This document shows positions 10,755 to 21,854 of a stretch of 64,000 nucleotides of DNA, piece after piece. The position numbers and the translations under genes are program-made. Each line of letters starts with the position of its first letter. Positions within the stretch are counted from its first letter, which is position 1. The DNA comes from Aplectana chamaeleonis. Its lineage: Eukaryota; Nematoda; Chromadorea; Rhabditida; Cosmocercidae. The notes beneath the pieces were generated by a model. That model had not been told where the DNA came from, did no database searches, and worked only from the letters and a program-made list of their open reading frames with translations. Location of the stretch: positions 3,309,001-3,373,000 of the forward strand of contig JAPDOI010000010.1 in assembly GCA_029168955.1 (NCBI GenBank), read 5' to 3'.

Positions 10755-11821
10755 CAAGGGAAGTACTATAAGTCATACTACCATTCCAAATGAAATGTAC
10801 TTTTCTAGAACCATTTTTGGACGTAAAGTCCGAATATGCCCATCGCAGTTGCCTAGACTCACTCTGGAAGAAGTTATGAGCGTTTTTAAAGCTTCGCGAC
10901 AAGGTAAGGAAATATTTAGGGTGTTTTTAATTTTTTTCAGGATTTTGCTAAAAACATGCAAGTAGCGGTAATCTGGTGCTGAGCACGAATCTGGGGTTCG
11001 ATTGTCGAAATTTTGAGGTCCACTGTAGGTTACGGTAGGTAACATGCCATTTAGGAGGCAAAAACTACCTTAATAATTCGAGAATCGACAAATGGACATT
11101 GAATTCGTATTCAGCACCTCAAATAACCCCCACATAGAAACTTTGAGACAAATCTAAGACTTTGACCGAACTACCGTATACCCACCGTAATCTACCGTAA
11201 GCTATCGAAAATCGATAAACTGACATCAGATTCGTGTTGAGCACTCCAAACAACCCCCAGAAGAACGGTGTGAGCCACATCTGTCGTCCCATTACGGAAA
11301 TCGTCGAAAGTCAATTTTGGCCTCAAAATTTTCTACCGGTGGGAAGCTTTGAACGAAATTAGTCTAAAACTTTGGGAAAACGACAAATAAACCTCAGATT
11401 TGTGAACAGCACCCCAAACAACCCCCAGGGCGAATTTCAAGTCAAATTTGGAATATTTTTCTTCAACGCTCTCTGGACCCCGTAATTTATACAATTGAAC
11501 GCTGGACCGAAAATCCGTACAAGTCCAAAACGCTATCAGTCTGCACATGGTTCGGAGAATGTGCTTTCACCCAAACTTTGCCTAGGGAGGTTGTTTTGGG
11601 CGCTGAACACGACAATGAGGTCCGTTTCCGGATTTTCGTAACAATAATGCGCTTTTTGGAGGGTACACTAGGTACGAAAATCAGAGAAAACATGTCTATA
11701 ACTTCTTTCAGAGTGAGTCTAGACAGCTGCGATGGGCATATTCGGACTTTACGTCCAAAAATGGTTCTAGAAACGTTTATTTCATTTGGAATGGTTACTA
11801 TGACTTATAGTAGTTTCCTTG
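10755..11821. mobile_element. repeat family I, copy 2, with exon-like inverted ends
   Basis: Ends beginning TCAAGGGAAGTACTA (10755) and ending TAGTAGTTTCCTTG are inverted copies of about 130 bp. The interior aligns with I copy 1. Both arms read outward with the shared segment GHIRTLRPKMVLE. No transposase is visible. Confidence 0.55.
10773..10905 (-). pseudogene. exon-like ORF in left arm of I copy 2
   Basis: The minus frame reads SSRVSLGNCDGHIRTLRPKM, then VLEKYISFGMV. The right arm encodes the near-identical SFRVSLDSCDGHIRTLRPKM, then VLETFISFGMV, in inverted orientation. The open frame continues into the spacer, where it is not protein-like. Family unknown. Confidence 0.3.
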
Positions 11822-11844
11822 TCAGTCACATTATATTCAACTAA
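11695..11844 (+). pseudogene. exon-like ORF in right arm of I copy 2
   Basis: The plus frame carries SLDSCDGHIRTLRPKMVLET, then FISFGMVTMTYSSFLVS, and stops at 11842-11844. A further relative lies at 36191-36340 (GNILVLRPITVLEMCISPG). It looks like one exon of an unknown family. Confidence 0.3.
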
Positions 11845-12735
11845 AAGCCGCCCATGTTGCATATTCTGATCAGTAGAAGTTCTAATTCGATGGAAGAAGT
11901 CAAATCCACTGAAGAATCCTCCAAATAACAACACTGTTATTGCTTTTTCATATCAATGTCCACAGTGAATCGCTCAACTCTTGGGCAGAATTGCTGGAGC
12001 GTAATTGAAGGATGCATAGTTGTTTCGAGTGGTATGAACCCAAATGCTAATCAAGATATGCTACAGAAACCCTTACAGGACAAGAGCATGACTTGAGTCT
12101 TGTACAACTGTATCTTGCTTCGCCTATCTTGCATAGGGTTCTCAAATTTACTGCAACACATATTTACAGGGTGGGTGTGAGGCGTCGACATGGTGTATTT
12201 CCTTCTGTAATATAACAAAAACCCAGTGAAAATGGCCGAGTCTGATGAGGGCTATGTGGCTATTCTACATACTGAAAACGACCACGCACGAGAGAATTCT
12301 AAACGATTCTGCTGGATCCGTGATATCAGGAGGGTATAAAGTCTTGACGCGCATTGTAGACGCTACAGACAGGAAAGGACAATAACACAAGCGATTCCAT
12401 CAGGAATGCGTAGGCGCGCACTCTATTCCGGTTCGACCAAACTCTACCCCGACGTCATGAGTATAATAAGAACACGTGACGCCACCAACGATCTTCAATA
12501 ATGCACAGATGTTTACCACAGCCAGCATGAATGACCACACATTGGAAAATTGCTCTTATGTTCCATGTTACATATTGTGATTTGCACCGTAGTAATGACG
12601 TCACTGGAGACAATGTAGTTGTGATTTTCTTGGCAGACAGCTGTATACACCATTGTCCGCACCTTAAAGGCAGGATACACGCTCGCAAACGTGGTTGGGA
12701 TAACAATGTGAATCGAACCATATAGCTTACAACAT
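11822..12735. other. gene-free stretch with a MITE end (family S)
   Basis: At 12664 TTAA is followed by AGGCAGGATACACGCTCGCA, an end motif repeated at 22985 as AGGCAGCATACACGCTTGCA. I could not find the opposite end of this copy. The remainder has no convincing frame. Confidence 0.35.
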
Positions 12736-13060
12736 AATGCCTACGCATTTTGAAGTGTCGAAAGCGGCCCACAATGCCGCTACATGAGTTAGAAGTTGGC
12801 CCCGCCCTGTATTTTCACGCCCCCTGTATTTGCCCTTTTCCTCCAATGCAGGATTGTTGGGCCATCTTCGCCGTCAGTGACGTGTGTGGTTCACTTGTTA
12901 GGCAATCTACCAACAGCACCAACGGTGAATATGACCCAGCAACCTTGCGTGGCACGAAAAGGGCAAATACACGGGGCGTGAAAATACAGGGCGGAGCCAA
13001 CTTCTAACTCATGTAGCGGCACTGTGGGTCGTTTTTGATACTTCAAAATGCGTAGACATT
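12736..13060. mobile_element. palindromic hairpin element T, ~325 bp
   Basis: Left sequence beginning AATGCCTACGCATTTTGAAG pairs with the complement of the right end (CTTCAAAATGCGTAGACATT). The pairing continues for more than 100 bp, through segments such as TGCCGCTACATGAGTTAGAA, before diverging in the centre. Similar ORFs on opposite strands (MAPPCIFTP at 12796 plus and 13000 minus) are produced by the symmetry and are not genes. Confidence 0.75.
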
Positions 13061-13204
13061 GTAATCTGGGCCATACCATTCTTCCGTAGTTATCTCAAAT
13101 ACGTTTACGAGCGCGTATGCTGCCTCTAATGCAAAAGCAAGAAGACTATTGAATACAAAGGACTACAGTCGACATGGATCACTTTGATACTTTTCGCTTA
13201 CTAT

Positions 13205-13275
13205 GTATTGAAGGTTCGCGCTAACTCGGTGCACATATGTTATACCTTACGTGCACCGAGTTTGCGTCAACTGTC
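13205..13275. repeat. hairpin family R, copy 1
   Basis: The arms GCGCTAACTCGGTGCAC and GTGCACCGAGTTTGCGTCAA face each other around a short AT-rich loop. The core recurs at 27733-27881 and 54375-54492. Outer parts of this copy are too degraded to bound. Confidence 0.6.
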
Positions 13276-14736
13276 AACAGGGAATAAAAAGCGTCTGTGT
13301 CGTAGTTTCACGAATAGAGTAGCTATTTGAACATGAAAAGGCATCTATGAAACATGTTTTCTCAATCAATAATTATCAACGCATTCTCCCACCCCTGCTT
13401 CTCAAACATCAAAAGCAGTGACCATGATGAATATCATATTTGAGTTCAACTCAAAAATGGGGTTGTTTGGTCGCGAGTTAACAAATAGTGAAGAAACAGC
13501 GAAGAAAAGCGCTCAGAATAATCTAAAAATAAGCTAAACGGTTTCTAACGTTCGGGACGTGGACGAGCTTATGGGCCCTGCTAGTCTCCGCAAGCGCGTC
13601 GAAAACGTCCGCGGCGAACAAGCTCGTCAGAACGGGGGGCGGGGCGGGCTAAGCTGGTGTACTGAACTTACAGAATCTTCGTTGCGCCGTCGTTTTCACC
13701 AATCTGTGGCCCGTTTTCGCTGCTTTCTTCGACCCTATCCTCTCCAGCATATGCCAGCGTAGTACTTCACACAGAAAACTCGAAAACGAGATGAATCGTG
13801 AACACTGCCTTTATCTGTCCTCAAGATAAAAACAACAAGGGTTCGGTGACAGATGGTAACTTGGCTCGATAGCGATGTATCTCCAACCTCATCTATACAA
13901 TTCTATTTTTTTTTCAATTCAATAGCTTTATCTCGCGACAAAGAAACATACAGGATGTATGTAAGAAGGTTTAAACACGACAGCCTGGACATGCAGGCAA
14001 GCCAAATAGTGGGCAACGAAAACACTCGTACGAATGAAAGCACCCTATTTTTGAAGCACTAGCAGAAAGCACGGCCATCGGCTCCACGCAATGACCTGAG
14101 ATTGAAGTGGAACAGCCTGCTTTTGAAGATCGGAAAACGCCTGGCCTCTACGATCTGTGAAGGTAATTTGTTTTAAATTGGGATGACTCAGAATGCAAAG
14201 GAATGTAGCACGCTAGATTTCGATGTAAATATACGTTCGAGCTGAAAAGCGTGCTGGCGAGAGCGAGTACAGCGGCTGGAGAACACGAAAACACTCTCAA
14301 ATGGGATGTCGCAAAGACCGTTAACGATTTGATAACACAAGTATAAATCGAACTCGGTTCTCCGAAATCGCAAAGTTTCGATCCCCTACGTTTCAAGGGG
14401 TGAAATTCAAGAGAATACGTCCATAATCCAGCCATGTATTATGATTGATCGAGTTGAATACAATGCAACTCCCAATGCTCAAAACGCGGCTGGCGTTCCG
14501 CAATCCTTAGGGTTATTCAACGGAGCTCTAATGTAAGAGTAGATTTTCGTTTACAGATTTACCCACCATGGATTGTTTCTCCCCGTCCCTCATCGCAGTA
14601 ACGGCTGCGATTATGTCAACTGATTGTGGCTGGCAATCATTTTCATCAACGATTCGAACTGTAAGAAGTGGAGTACAGCATGTTTGCCCCCAGAAGTCCA
14701 TTCGTATTTTTTTCTCTTTCCTGTCCAAATCCCCAA
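13276..14736. other. gene-free stretch with a family B right end
   Basis: ATCGTGAACACTGCCT ends at 13810, followed by TTAT, a decayed TTAA. It is the right end of a family B MITE whose left end is not recognisable, possibly near 13550. I see no supported gene in the remainder; frames at 13853-14062 and 14148-14435 are not protein-like. Confidence 0.4.
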
Positions 14737-14877
14737 GGCCCTAGTTGCACATACATCGGCGGTTCGCTGCCGCTGGCTTCCGCAGCAGGTCTGCTATTGG
14801 CGAATTTCACTCATCACTTGCAGACGTCCCGCAAAAACCAGCCAGCGGCAGCGAAACGCAGATGCATAACTAGGGCC
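14737..14877. mobile_element. short palindromic MITE G, 141 bp
   Basis: Inverted ends GGCCCTAGTTGCA and TGCATAACTAGGGCC. Inside, CGCTGCCGCTGGCT pairs with AGCCAGCGGCAGCG. There is no coding capacity. The target duplication is not clear. Confidence 0.65.
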
Positions 14878-14982
14878 TAACTCAGAACAGAGTTTTCATC
14901 AGAAGAAAGGGTTTCCGAAACCACTACTAGTCATGGGCAGGTCGCTATGACTTCCTTGTGTCGCTCCACTCGCCCATCAGTA

Positions 14983-15416
14983 AGGCTCCGTCCATACGTG
15001 GCGAGAACGCTCGCTCTCGCTCTCCAACGCTGATAGGCGCCCGTTCAGGCAGAAAGACACCGGAAAATGAGTCCTGCCTCGAGTTGATTCGATTGAAAAC
15101 GCTTGACCTGATGATCATTCACTCGAATCCACTCGTTTGTTGCACATTTATCGGGTTTGGGATGACCTCGGTAGGCGTTTTAGCCACGACGGCATTGGTT
15201 GTAAGGTAGGCTCGAAGGATAAAGCAAATGGCTTGAAAGTGGCTGCATCTCTCCCGAATTAAGCAAGAGCGAGCGAGAGGAGGCGTAAAAGCGCAGTAGC
15301 GGGCGTGAGCGATCGAGAGCGAAAGTAAGCGCCCGTTAGCGGCTGGCGAATCGTGTGTTACTGGCGACCATCGATTTTGGGTGTTCGCACGCTCTCGCAA
15401 CGTATGGACGCTGCCT
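14983..15416. mobile_element. MITE H, ~434 bp
   Basis: Left end AGGCTCCGTCCATACGTGGC matches the complement of the right end, AGGCAGCGTCCATACGTTGC. The adjacent GAGAACGCTCGCTCTCGCTC and GAGCGATCGAGAGCGA-like sequences also face each other. No frame is supported. Confidence 0.6.
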
Positions 15417-17037
15417 AAATGGCAAACCTCTAGTACAGATCATTGATTATAGCGACGCAATCGCTTACGCCACATTGAAACGCGTATTTATTCCTCCGCG
15501 TTTGAGAGGGACCATATCCCTGGAAATCATACTCAGAATAGTCTGATATAGAAATGAAGATTATCCACAAGCTGCATTACTGAGAAGTTCTGAGAACGAT
15601 TTTTGTGTACTCAACAAATATCTGTGAGGAGCTCCTTTTTCCATAAATTAACCTAGTTCACCGAAAATTTTCAGCAAAAACTCTAGCTCCCATTCATGAC
15701 AAGACTTATTTCTGAAACTGAAGGAAGGTGACCTCATAGATCATATTCGCGCCCTATAAGCATCGCGTTCCATAGACATCACTGTTTTGTCATCAGAAAT
15801 GTCATCAAAATGAGGCGATCAGAATGGAGCAGCAACTGTGTAACAAGCCTACAGGACAAACACGCAAAAACAGAGAGAACATGGAGAGTACGGCCTCCAC
15901 CGTAGTTGGTCGATACACCGTATGACTATCGGAATACGGAAACCAACACAAAAACTGGTTTTTTTCAGTCAAGTTATGCTTTTCACTTTTATCATGACGC
16001 TTCGCGTCCTACCTACAAAAGCCTGGATAAGATCTATATTCAGCAAGCTTGAAAAGAGGAGCTGCGATCTCTATTGCGCTTTGATGGTGATACGCGGCCA
16101 AGAGACTATACCTGTGATCAGCACGAATCCCCTTCAGAGGAATTCTACGTAATCTGCAAAATTAAAGTCTGCTTCATTGAATTGGCCAAAATAGAAATAA
16201 AAAGTTACAGACCTGTTGCAGAGATCACCAACCGATAGCGTGGGCAGCCAACGACCAACAATTGAGCTGCGAGCAAGCGCTCGAGTTTATTTAAGACATC
16301 AGTCCATCACCTCAAGCTCAGCCTCTGCCGAAGAAAGGGACTGTGACAGCACGCAACATGTCAGGTCTCCGTGGGACTTCGTCGAAAAACCGACTGAGTC
16401 TGTCTGACTCCGCCTGCGTCCGGCTGTCCCCAGCGCCACCCATTTCCTCTCCGAAACACGCAATCTGGCGATGGAGACATCGTCAGCCGTAGGTGGGGCA
16501 GAGCGCAGGCGACGAGGGTCGAAGATGCAGCGGGATTCAGTTGGTGCATTGGCCAGTATCGACAGGGTGGATTACGGACGCACGCAGACGGTTGCAGACA
16601 GACCCATCGGGTGCATTTTCTGCACCCGTCTGCCAGCATGGCGGTGCGTGTCGACCGGTTGGGACTCAGCCGATCGGCCCACTGTGTGTGACGGGGCCTC
16701 CTGGTAGTCCACCCCACTTACAAAATGGAGCAAGTCGTATCTATATAGGCCGCACCTGCTCCCCGAAGGCCGCTGCCGTCCACCACGCTCGTACGGTAGG
16801 TGGCGCGTGCTGTAGCGCGTCGCCCAGTATTGAATAATCGACTTTCACCGTAGTGCCCTAGTGATTGGAATTAACCACCGCAAATGGGTAGATCAGGCTA
16901 CGGCGCGAGGTATGATGGATTACAGTGAGATGGTCGGACCCCTCGCCGTCCGGTGAAGGGGGGGGGGGGAACGGACCTTGGACCAAGAGCCAAGATGGAC
17001 TTCCACCAATGGAGGGGGGGGGGGGTATCTTCTTCTT
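15417..17037. other. gene-free stretch, GC-rich from about 16360
   Basis: 15417-16360 has mixed composition with nothing recognised. From about 16360 the sequence becomes GC-rich with overlapping open frames on both strands, which is expected by chance at that composition. Two G tracts of more than 10 bases lie near 16958-16970 and 17016-17026. Part of this block may be 3' flanking sequence of the retrotransposon fragment at 17038-17476. Confidence 0.35.
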
Positions 17038-17476
17038 ATCGGCCACAACGAGCTTCTTCTTATACGCGTAAGAAGGCGGCCACATCACCCGGCTTTTTCC
17101 ACATATCCAGAGCTGTCAGAGAAGTTGGTCGTGCTGCGCATGAAAATGAAGGTAATGAATCATGCCCTGTGCCGTGGCAGTCAGGACATTCGTCGAGGAC
17201 TGATGGATCGATCCTATGAACATAGGTCTTGAGAAATGATGAATGTCCACAGCGCAGACCTGCCAAAATTACTCGGGAGCGTCTTAATAGGTCCTTTTCA
17301 CTATCATCGACCTTGGGCGGTACACCGTCGAGTATATGTAGAATTGGGAGGGGCACAGGAGAGGTATTCATTGACGCATCTGTTGTGCTCCATCTGCAGG
17401 AGCCTCTACCGGTTGAGCTCTGAGGTCGCCCAACGTTGGCGGTCATTGACAGAGACAGAGGCATACAACGGTGCAC
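17038..17476 (-). pseudogene. PHD-RT retrotransposon, C-terminal fragment (copy Z)
   Basis: The minus frame at 17060-17476 contains LAGLRCGHSSFLKTYVHRID, then the Cys/His cluster DECPDCHGTGHDSLPSFSC. These correspond to SLRCGHSPMLMSYLHRID and CPDCGSQGHTTAHLFNC of the most complete copy at 56.4-60.0 kb. Only the last ~110 residues survive. This copy is more diverged than the others. AAGAAGAAG-type sequence follows the coding end, as in the other copies. Confidence 0.75.
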
Positions 17477-17520
17477 GGATGTTACGGGAATGAGGGGGGT
17501 CGGATGATAGCAGGGGACAA

Positions 17521-18867
17521 TTCCAAAAGGTTAGGCTCCGCAGAAAAGTTCAAGTATTTGGCATTGCCACAAAATGCTGTGGAATTCTCGAAAAATGATC
17601 TCGAAAGGTTGGGCTCCGCAGAAAAGGCTAAAAATTTGGGTTTTGCCAAAAAAAATTGAAATTTCTTCTGATGGATTTGGCAGTCGACAAATCTTTCAGA
17701 ATATTGTGAAATTCCTCTTGCTGGACTTGGCGATTAACGAATTTTTTCAAATGTGGTGAAATTTTTGCAGATGGATTTGGCGGTTCACAAAGTCATAAAA
17801 TGTTGTGAAATTTCCCTTGTTGGATTTGGCAATTAACGAATTCTTTTAAATGTTGTCAAATTGCTGCAAATCGATTTGGCAGGCGCTCCATAAATTATCA
17901 AAGTCAAATCACGCGCCTGAAGGAATTTCGCGTCGAGTTTAATTCGGAGCAGGCTAAAACAGCGACAAATCTAGCAAACATAAAAAACGCCGCAAAGACC
18001 TCGGCAATAAGTTGCATCAAAGTAGGTTCTCATAATACTTCTTAGTTTTTTTCTACTGGTATTCATTTGCACGTATGTCAGGGCAAGGCATGGCGCTGTG
18101 ACCGACATGTCGACACTGCAGCCCCTTCCGTCCAACTTGGACGCTAGCACGGCCCTCCAGGTTCATGGTGACTGTTCGCACAAGACGATTAAGAGATTTA
18201 TGAACTGGAAAACAATGATGTTACTCGTTATTTTAATATATTTTATTTATCATGTTATTGTTATTTTATTTATTATTTATTCATTTTTATCATTTCCGAA
18301 ATACTGCTTGCTTATTCCTTATCAATTTTTTGTAATAGTTTGGGACCTTTAATGCGTGGAATAGCGAAAAAATAGTTAATTGGTAGTGGAACCGCAGGAC
18401 TGCCTTCACCGGCTCCAGCGGCGTCGGTGACCGGTGTGGGCGTGACTGATCAAAGGACGCGTTAATCCCTCCAGGCGCGCGATTTGACTTTGATAATTTA
18501 TGGAGCGCCTGCCAAATCGATTTGCAGCAATTTGACAACATTTAATAAAATTCGTTAATTGCCAAATCCAACAAAGGAAATTTCACAACATTTTATGACT
18601 TTGTAAACCGCCAAAACCATCCGCAAAAATTTCACCACATTTGAAAAAATTCATTAATCACAAAATCCAGCAAGGGGAATTTCACAATATTTTAAGATTT
18701 CTCGACTGCCAAATCAATCAGAAGGAATTTCACAATTTTTTCGGCAAAACCAAACCTTTAGCCTTTTCTGCGGAGCCCAAACTTCTGAGATCCACGCAAG
18801 GAATTCCAAAGCATATTGTGGCAATGCCAAATCCTTGAACTTTTCTGCGGAGCCTAACCTGTTGGAA
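17521..18867. mobile_element. foldback element J, copy 1
   Basis: Inverted arms of about 400 bp. The left arm starts TTCCAAAAGGTTAGGCTCCG and the right arm ends with its near-complement at 18867. Each arm is built from diverged units of roughly 65-75 bp (for example GGATTTGGCAATTAACGAAT), so the arms are internally repetitive, as in foldback-type elements. The core (about 17925-18480) has a 255-base open frame starting at GTG 18098, shared with copy 2. Its five codon differences all change the amino acid, so I do not call it coding. Confidence 0.75.
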
Positions 18868-20042
18868 ATTTCACAACTTTTCCCAAGGGTTTCCCTTTCA
18901 CAGAAAACACTTCGAACATATTTGTGTATTGGAGATCATTTTCCTTCCAAACCAGTGCAGTTTTGAAGTGAAAATTTTCTTCCCTCGGACATATGCAGTA
19001 CTGGGACAGCAGTTCTGCAATATTCGCTAGAACTACGTAGTTATTACCACATTAGAGTAATTTTCTTATAACTTTCTGAGGCTCGTTTGCTCTATTTGGG
19101 TAAATGAGCCTCATCATAAACACTCTTTCGAACTTGTTGTGGTTTGGCAACTACTGTCCTCATCTAAGCGAATTCTGGTCCGCATTTGCGTACAACCGCT
19201 GCTGCCACACGCACTACGCACACACTACTCAGAATTAGGTATATGCAGACCAGGAGAATTTCAGTGGTAAACGGCAAGCCGGAAGCATAGAAAAGCGCTG
19301 CCTCTCGAGATGGGCAGGCCTGAAAAGTTGAGAGAGCAGGCCGGGGCAGTTCGGAGGCTGCGCACATATGCGTCGCTTGCATGACAGGTTGAACGCCAGG
19401 ACCGAACTCGTGTTATATACGGAACGCGGTTCGGACAGAAAATAGGCTTGACCGCGCGCAAGTTTTCGCCCTTCGTACCGACCGCGCATAGGAACCGTTT
19501 CGAACGCTCGCAAAAAACAGAATAGGGCTGACCGCGCGCAAAGAACGCGGTCAGTACGATCTCAAAAAGTAGAGAGCGTTCCGAACGCTTTTGCCCTTTT
19601 CACGGCTCTCACCTCTTTCCGTTCGGACCGCGCGCAACTTTCCAAAGCGGGCAAAAACCGCGCAACTTTAGGACCGACCGCGCACAGACGTGAAAGGAAT
19701 TGTTCGGTGTGCAGGGGCGAGGACGCACTCAACTCCACGCCACTTCTCAATTTTTTTTTTACTTAAATGCTCACGCTGTCTTGTTTTTTCTACTGTTTTC
19801 TTTTGCTTTTTTTGCCTTCTAAGTTGTATAATTTGTGTTCCCATTGTTTCTTATATGTTGACACCGGTTTTGAAAATTACCCGCATTTTTTCGTTAGGTT
19901 AATAGTAAGTATTACAACAATACGTATTGAAAACGGCTAAAGGGTATTAACCGTCGGTTGCCGAAGGCGTGTGCACATTGCTGTGGGAGGTGTATAAGGA
20001 CTCAAGTGAGTGAATAGCTTTGTAGAAGGTGTGCTGTGGGCT
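18868..20042. other. gene-free stretch with GC-rich subrepeats (family L)
   Basis: 19400-19690 is dense with GACCGCGCGCAA and CGTTCCGAACGC-like motifs, partly inverted relative to each other. The same motif set, including CGGACAGAAAATAGG, recurs in reverse at 25860-26060. This defines a dispersed repeat whose ends I cannot place. Nothing coding is supported; 18868-19160 and 19700-20040 are featureless. Confidence 0.45.
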
Positions 20043-20046
20043 TTAA

Positions 20047-20390
20047 AGGCAGTGTTCACGATGATTTTCGTGACCGAGTTTTCCACTGAAAACAAAGCGT
20101 TGGCCACCGAGTGATTACGAAAAAACGGCGAGAAACGCACTAAAACGCCCTATTTCAATGACATTAACCTCTGGCCTGGACTAGTTGTCCAGTTGTATGA
20201 ACATTTTCACGCTGGTTGTCACCGGTGAAAAATGGGATCAGTCGAAAATAGAAGATTATTCCAGGCGAAATAGTACTACTTAGGGTCCGAAGAAAAGAAC
20301 GGAGCAAAAGAAAGCAAATAATTGTAAAGGACGGGCTCACAAACGATTTCATTATAACAACGAACAGTTCCTCTGAGAGTAAAGAGGTGG
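20047..20390. mobile_element. MITE family B variant, copy 2 (right end lost)
   Basis: TTAA at 20043-20046 precedes AGGCAGTGTTCACGATGA. The body is the reverse complement of the element ending at 30000. Shared landmarks include CTGGACTAGTTGTCC-like and GGTTGTCACCGGTGA segments. The right terminus is not visible. Confidence 0.6.
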
Positions 20391-20504
20391 GGTGAGAGTG
20401 AAGGATTTCGTGGCCTTCTGGTGCGTTTTTCTCGATTCTTTTGTCATTTATGTTCTACCCGGAGGCCACACAATCGATTTAGCTATTAATATAAAAATCG
20501 AACA

Positions 20505-21640
20505 TTATCGTGTGCAGAGTGCACACAACGGCAAAAGAAAGTGAGCAGGGATTTTAAAAAGGGTATGGGATTGTCGTTTGAGGTGTGCAGGGGTTTCGAA
20601 GGCAAGTTGTAAGAGTTACGTAAAGTGGGCGGAGCTTCGGCAGAAGTGCGCTTAAAGGCACAGTACACTCTCAGATGTGAATTCTGAGATTTTCATATAA
20701 TTGTGTGGAAGACCCCTCCTGTATAACACGTGCCGAATGCGAGATTTCAATTCCTCCAAATAAGCGAGATATAAGCGACCACCACAGGCCCGACCCCCTT
20801 CGCTCACCACCACAGGCCCGACCCCCAAACAGATTTTCGAACTCGATAGCGGATCGATGGATGGATGAATTCCAACAAGTCGTCGTTCTTCAGTCCACTT
20901 CCGGGCTGTCTCCTTATCCTGGCTCGCTCTCGCGCAACGATTGCGAATGAGGAGAAATACAGGACTGAGACAACTCGTCCACTAATTTTTCACCCTCGAA
21001 ACCTAGGCGTCTTTGAAGAGCCATAACTCTGTTCAAAGAAGGTCTTGAACTATTTCAGAGATACCACTGTGATCAGCGTGTGACTCTCTCCAAGATAAGC
21101 ATAAAATCTGAAAACTAATTTTTTGGATTGTCCTGTGCCTTTAACGACAAAAAGGTGTATTGAAATCCGAAAAAGCGAGGGGATTGGGGCTGGAGGTGTG
21201 TAAGGGTTTCGAAAGCAGGCTTTCAATATTCTGAAAAGTGGGCGGGGCTTCGGCAAGAATTCGCACAACGGCAAAAAAATCGCTTTGAATTTCGAAAAAA
21301 AGTATGAGGATGCAGGCTGGGGGTGTGTGAGGGTTTCGGAGGCGAGTTTTCAATGCTCCGTAAAGTGGGCGGGGTTGCGTCAGAAGCGCGCACAGAAACA
21401 AAAAAGGGCTTCGGAATTCGAGAAAAAATGGGAGCGTCGTTGGAGGTGTTCAGAAGGTTCGGAGACGTGTTTTAAATGTTCCTGAAAGTTAGCAGGGCTC
21501 TGGAAGGAGTGCGCGCAAGGGCAAAATGAGTGCGTGGAGATTTGAATGCTGAAGACTTGTCTTCGATGTATCTCAAATTGGGCGGGGCTACAGGATTAGT
21601 GCGCAGAATAGCAAAAAGTGCGTACGTGGGAAAGGTCTTG
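20505..21640 (+). repeat. tandem array U, ~130-bp period, interrupted by a MITE
   Basis: Units carry GTGGGCGGGGCTTCGGCA, CGCACAACGGCAAAAA and a GGTGTGTGAGGGTTTCGGAG block, repeating roughly every 130 bp for six or so diverged copies. The array is split at 20652-21144 by family A copy 3. The unit sequence shows what the uninterrupted site looked like. Confidence 0.75.
20656..21140 (+). mobile_element. MITE family A, copy 3
   Basis: TTAA at 20652-20655 and 21141-21144 flanks ends AGGCACAGTACACTC and TTGTCCTGTGCCT. It lies inside the tandem array, so neighbouring units supply the pre-insertion sequence (CGCACAACGGCAAAA against GCGCTTAACGACAAAA). It has two tandem copies of the CACCACAGGCCCGACCCCC unit. 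Confidence 0.85.
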
Positions 21641-21854
21641 ACAAATATGTGAAGAAATTTTTAGAATTTGGGTCTGATTTGGAATTTTCCGTGTAGAAAA
21701 AGGAACGCGGAGCTTCGGAGATTGAAACAAATATGATCCATGAAATGCGCTCTGTAGGCCAAGCTGATGAATAGAATTGTATTGTTTCGACTGTGCCTTC
21801 GACTAGTGCCCGCGCTTCGCCCTAATAGCGAAAGGCAACAGTTAGTGAAAAATT

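Noticed and set aside
12796..13079. Pair of opposite-strand ORFs starting MAPPCIFTP
   Set aside because: Generated by the palindromic element T.
16361..16837. Overlapping 114-118 residue frames on both strands
   Set aside because: GC-rich DNA has few stop codons; no motif or homologous pattern is seen on either strand.
18098..18352. 84-residue frame with a hydrophobic segment, shared by both J copies (also 38912-39199)
   Set aside because: It starts at GTG. The five codon differences before the copies diverge all change the amino acid, and a one-base indel alters the C-terminus. That fits shared ancestry of the element, not protein conservation.
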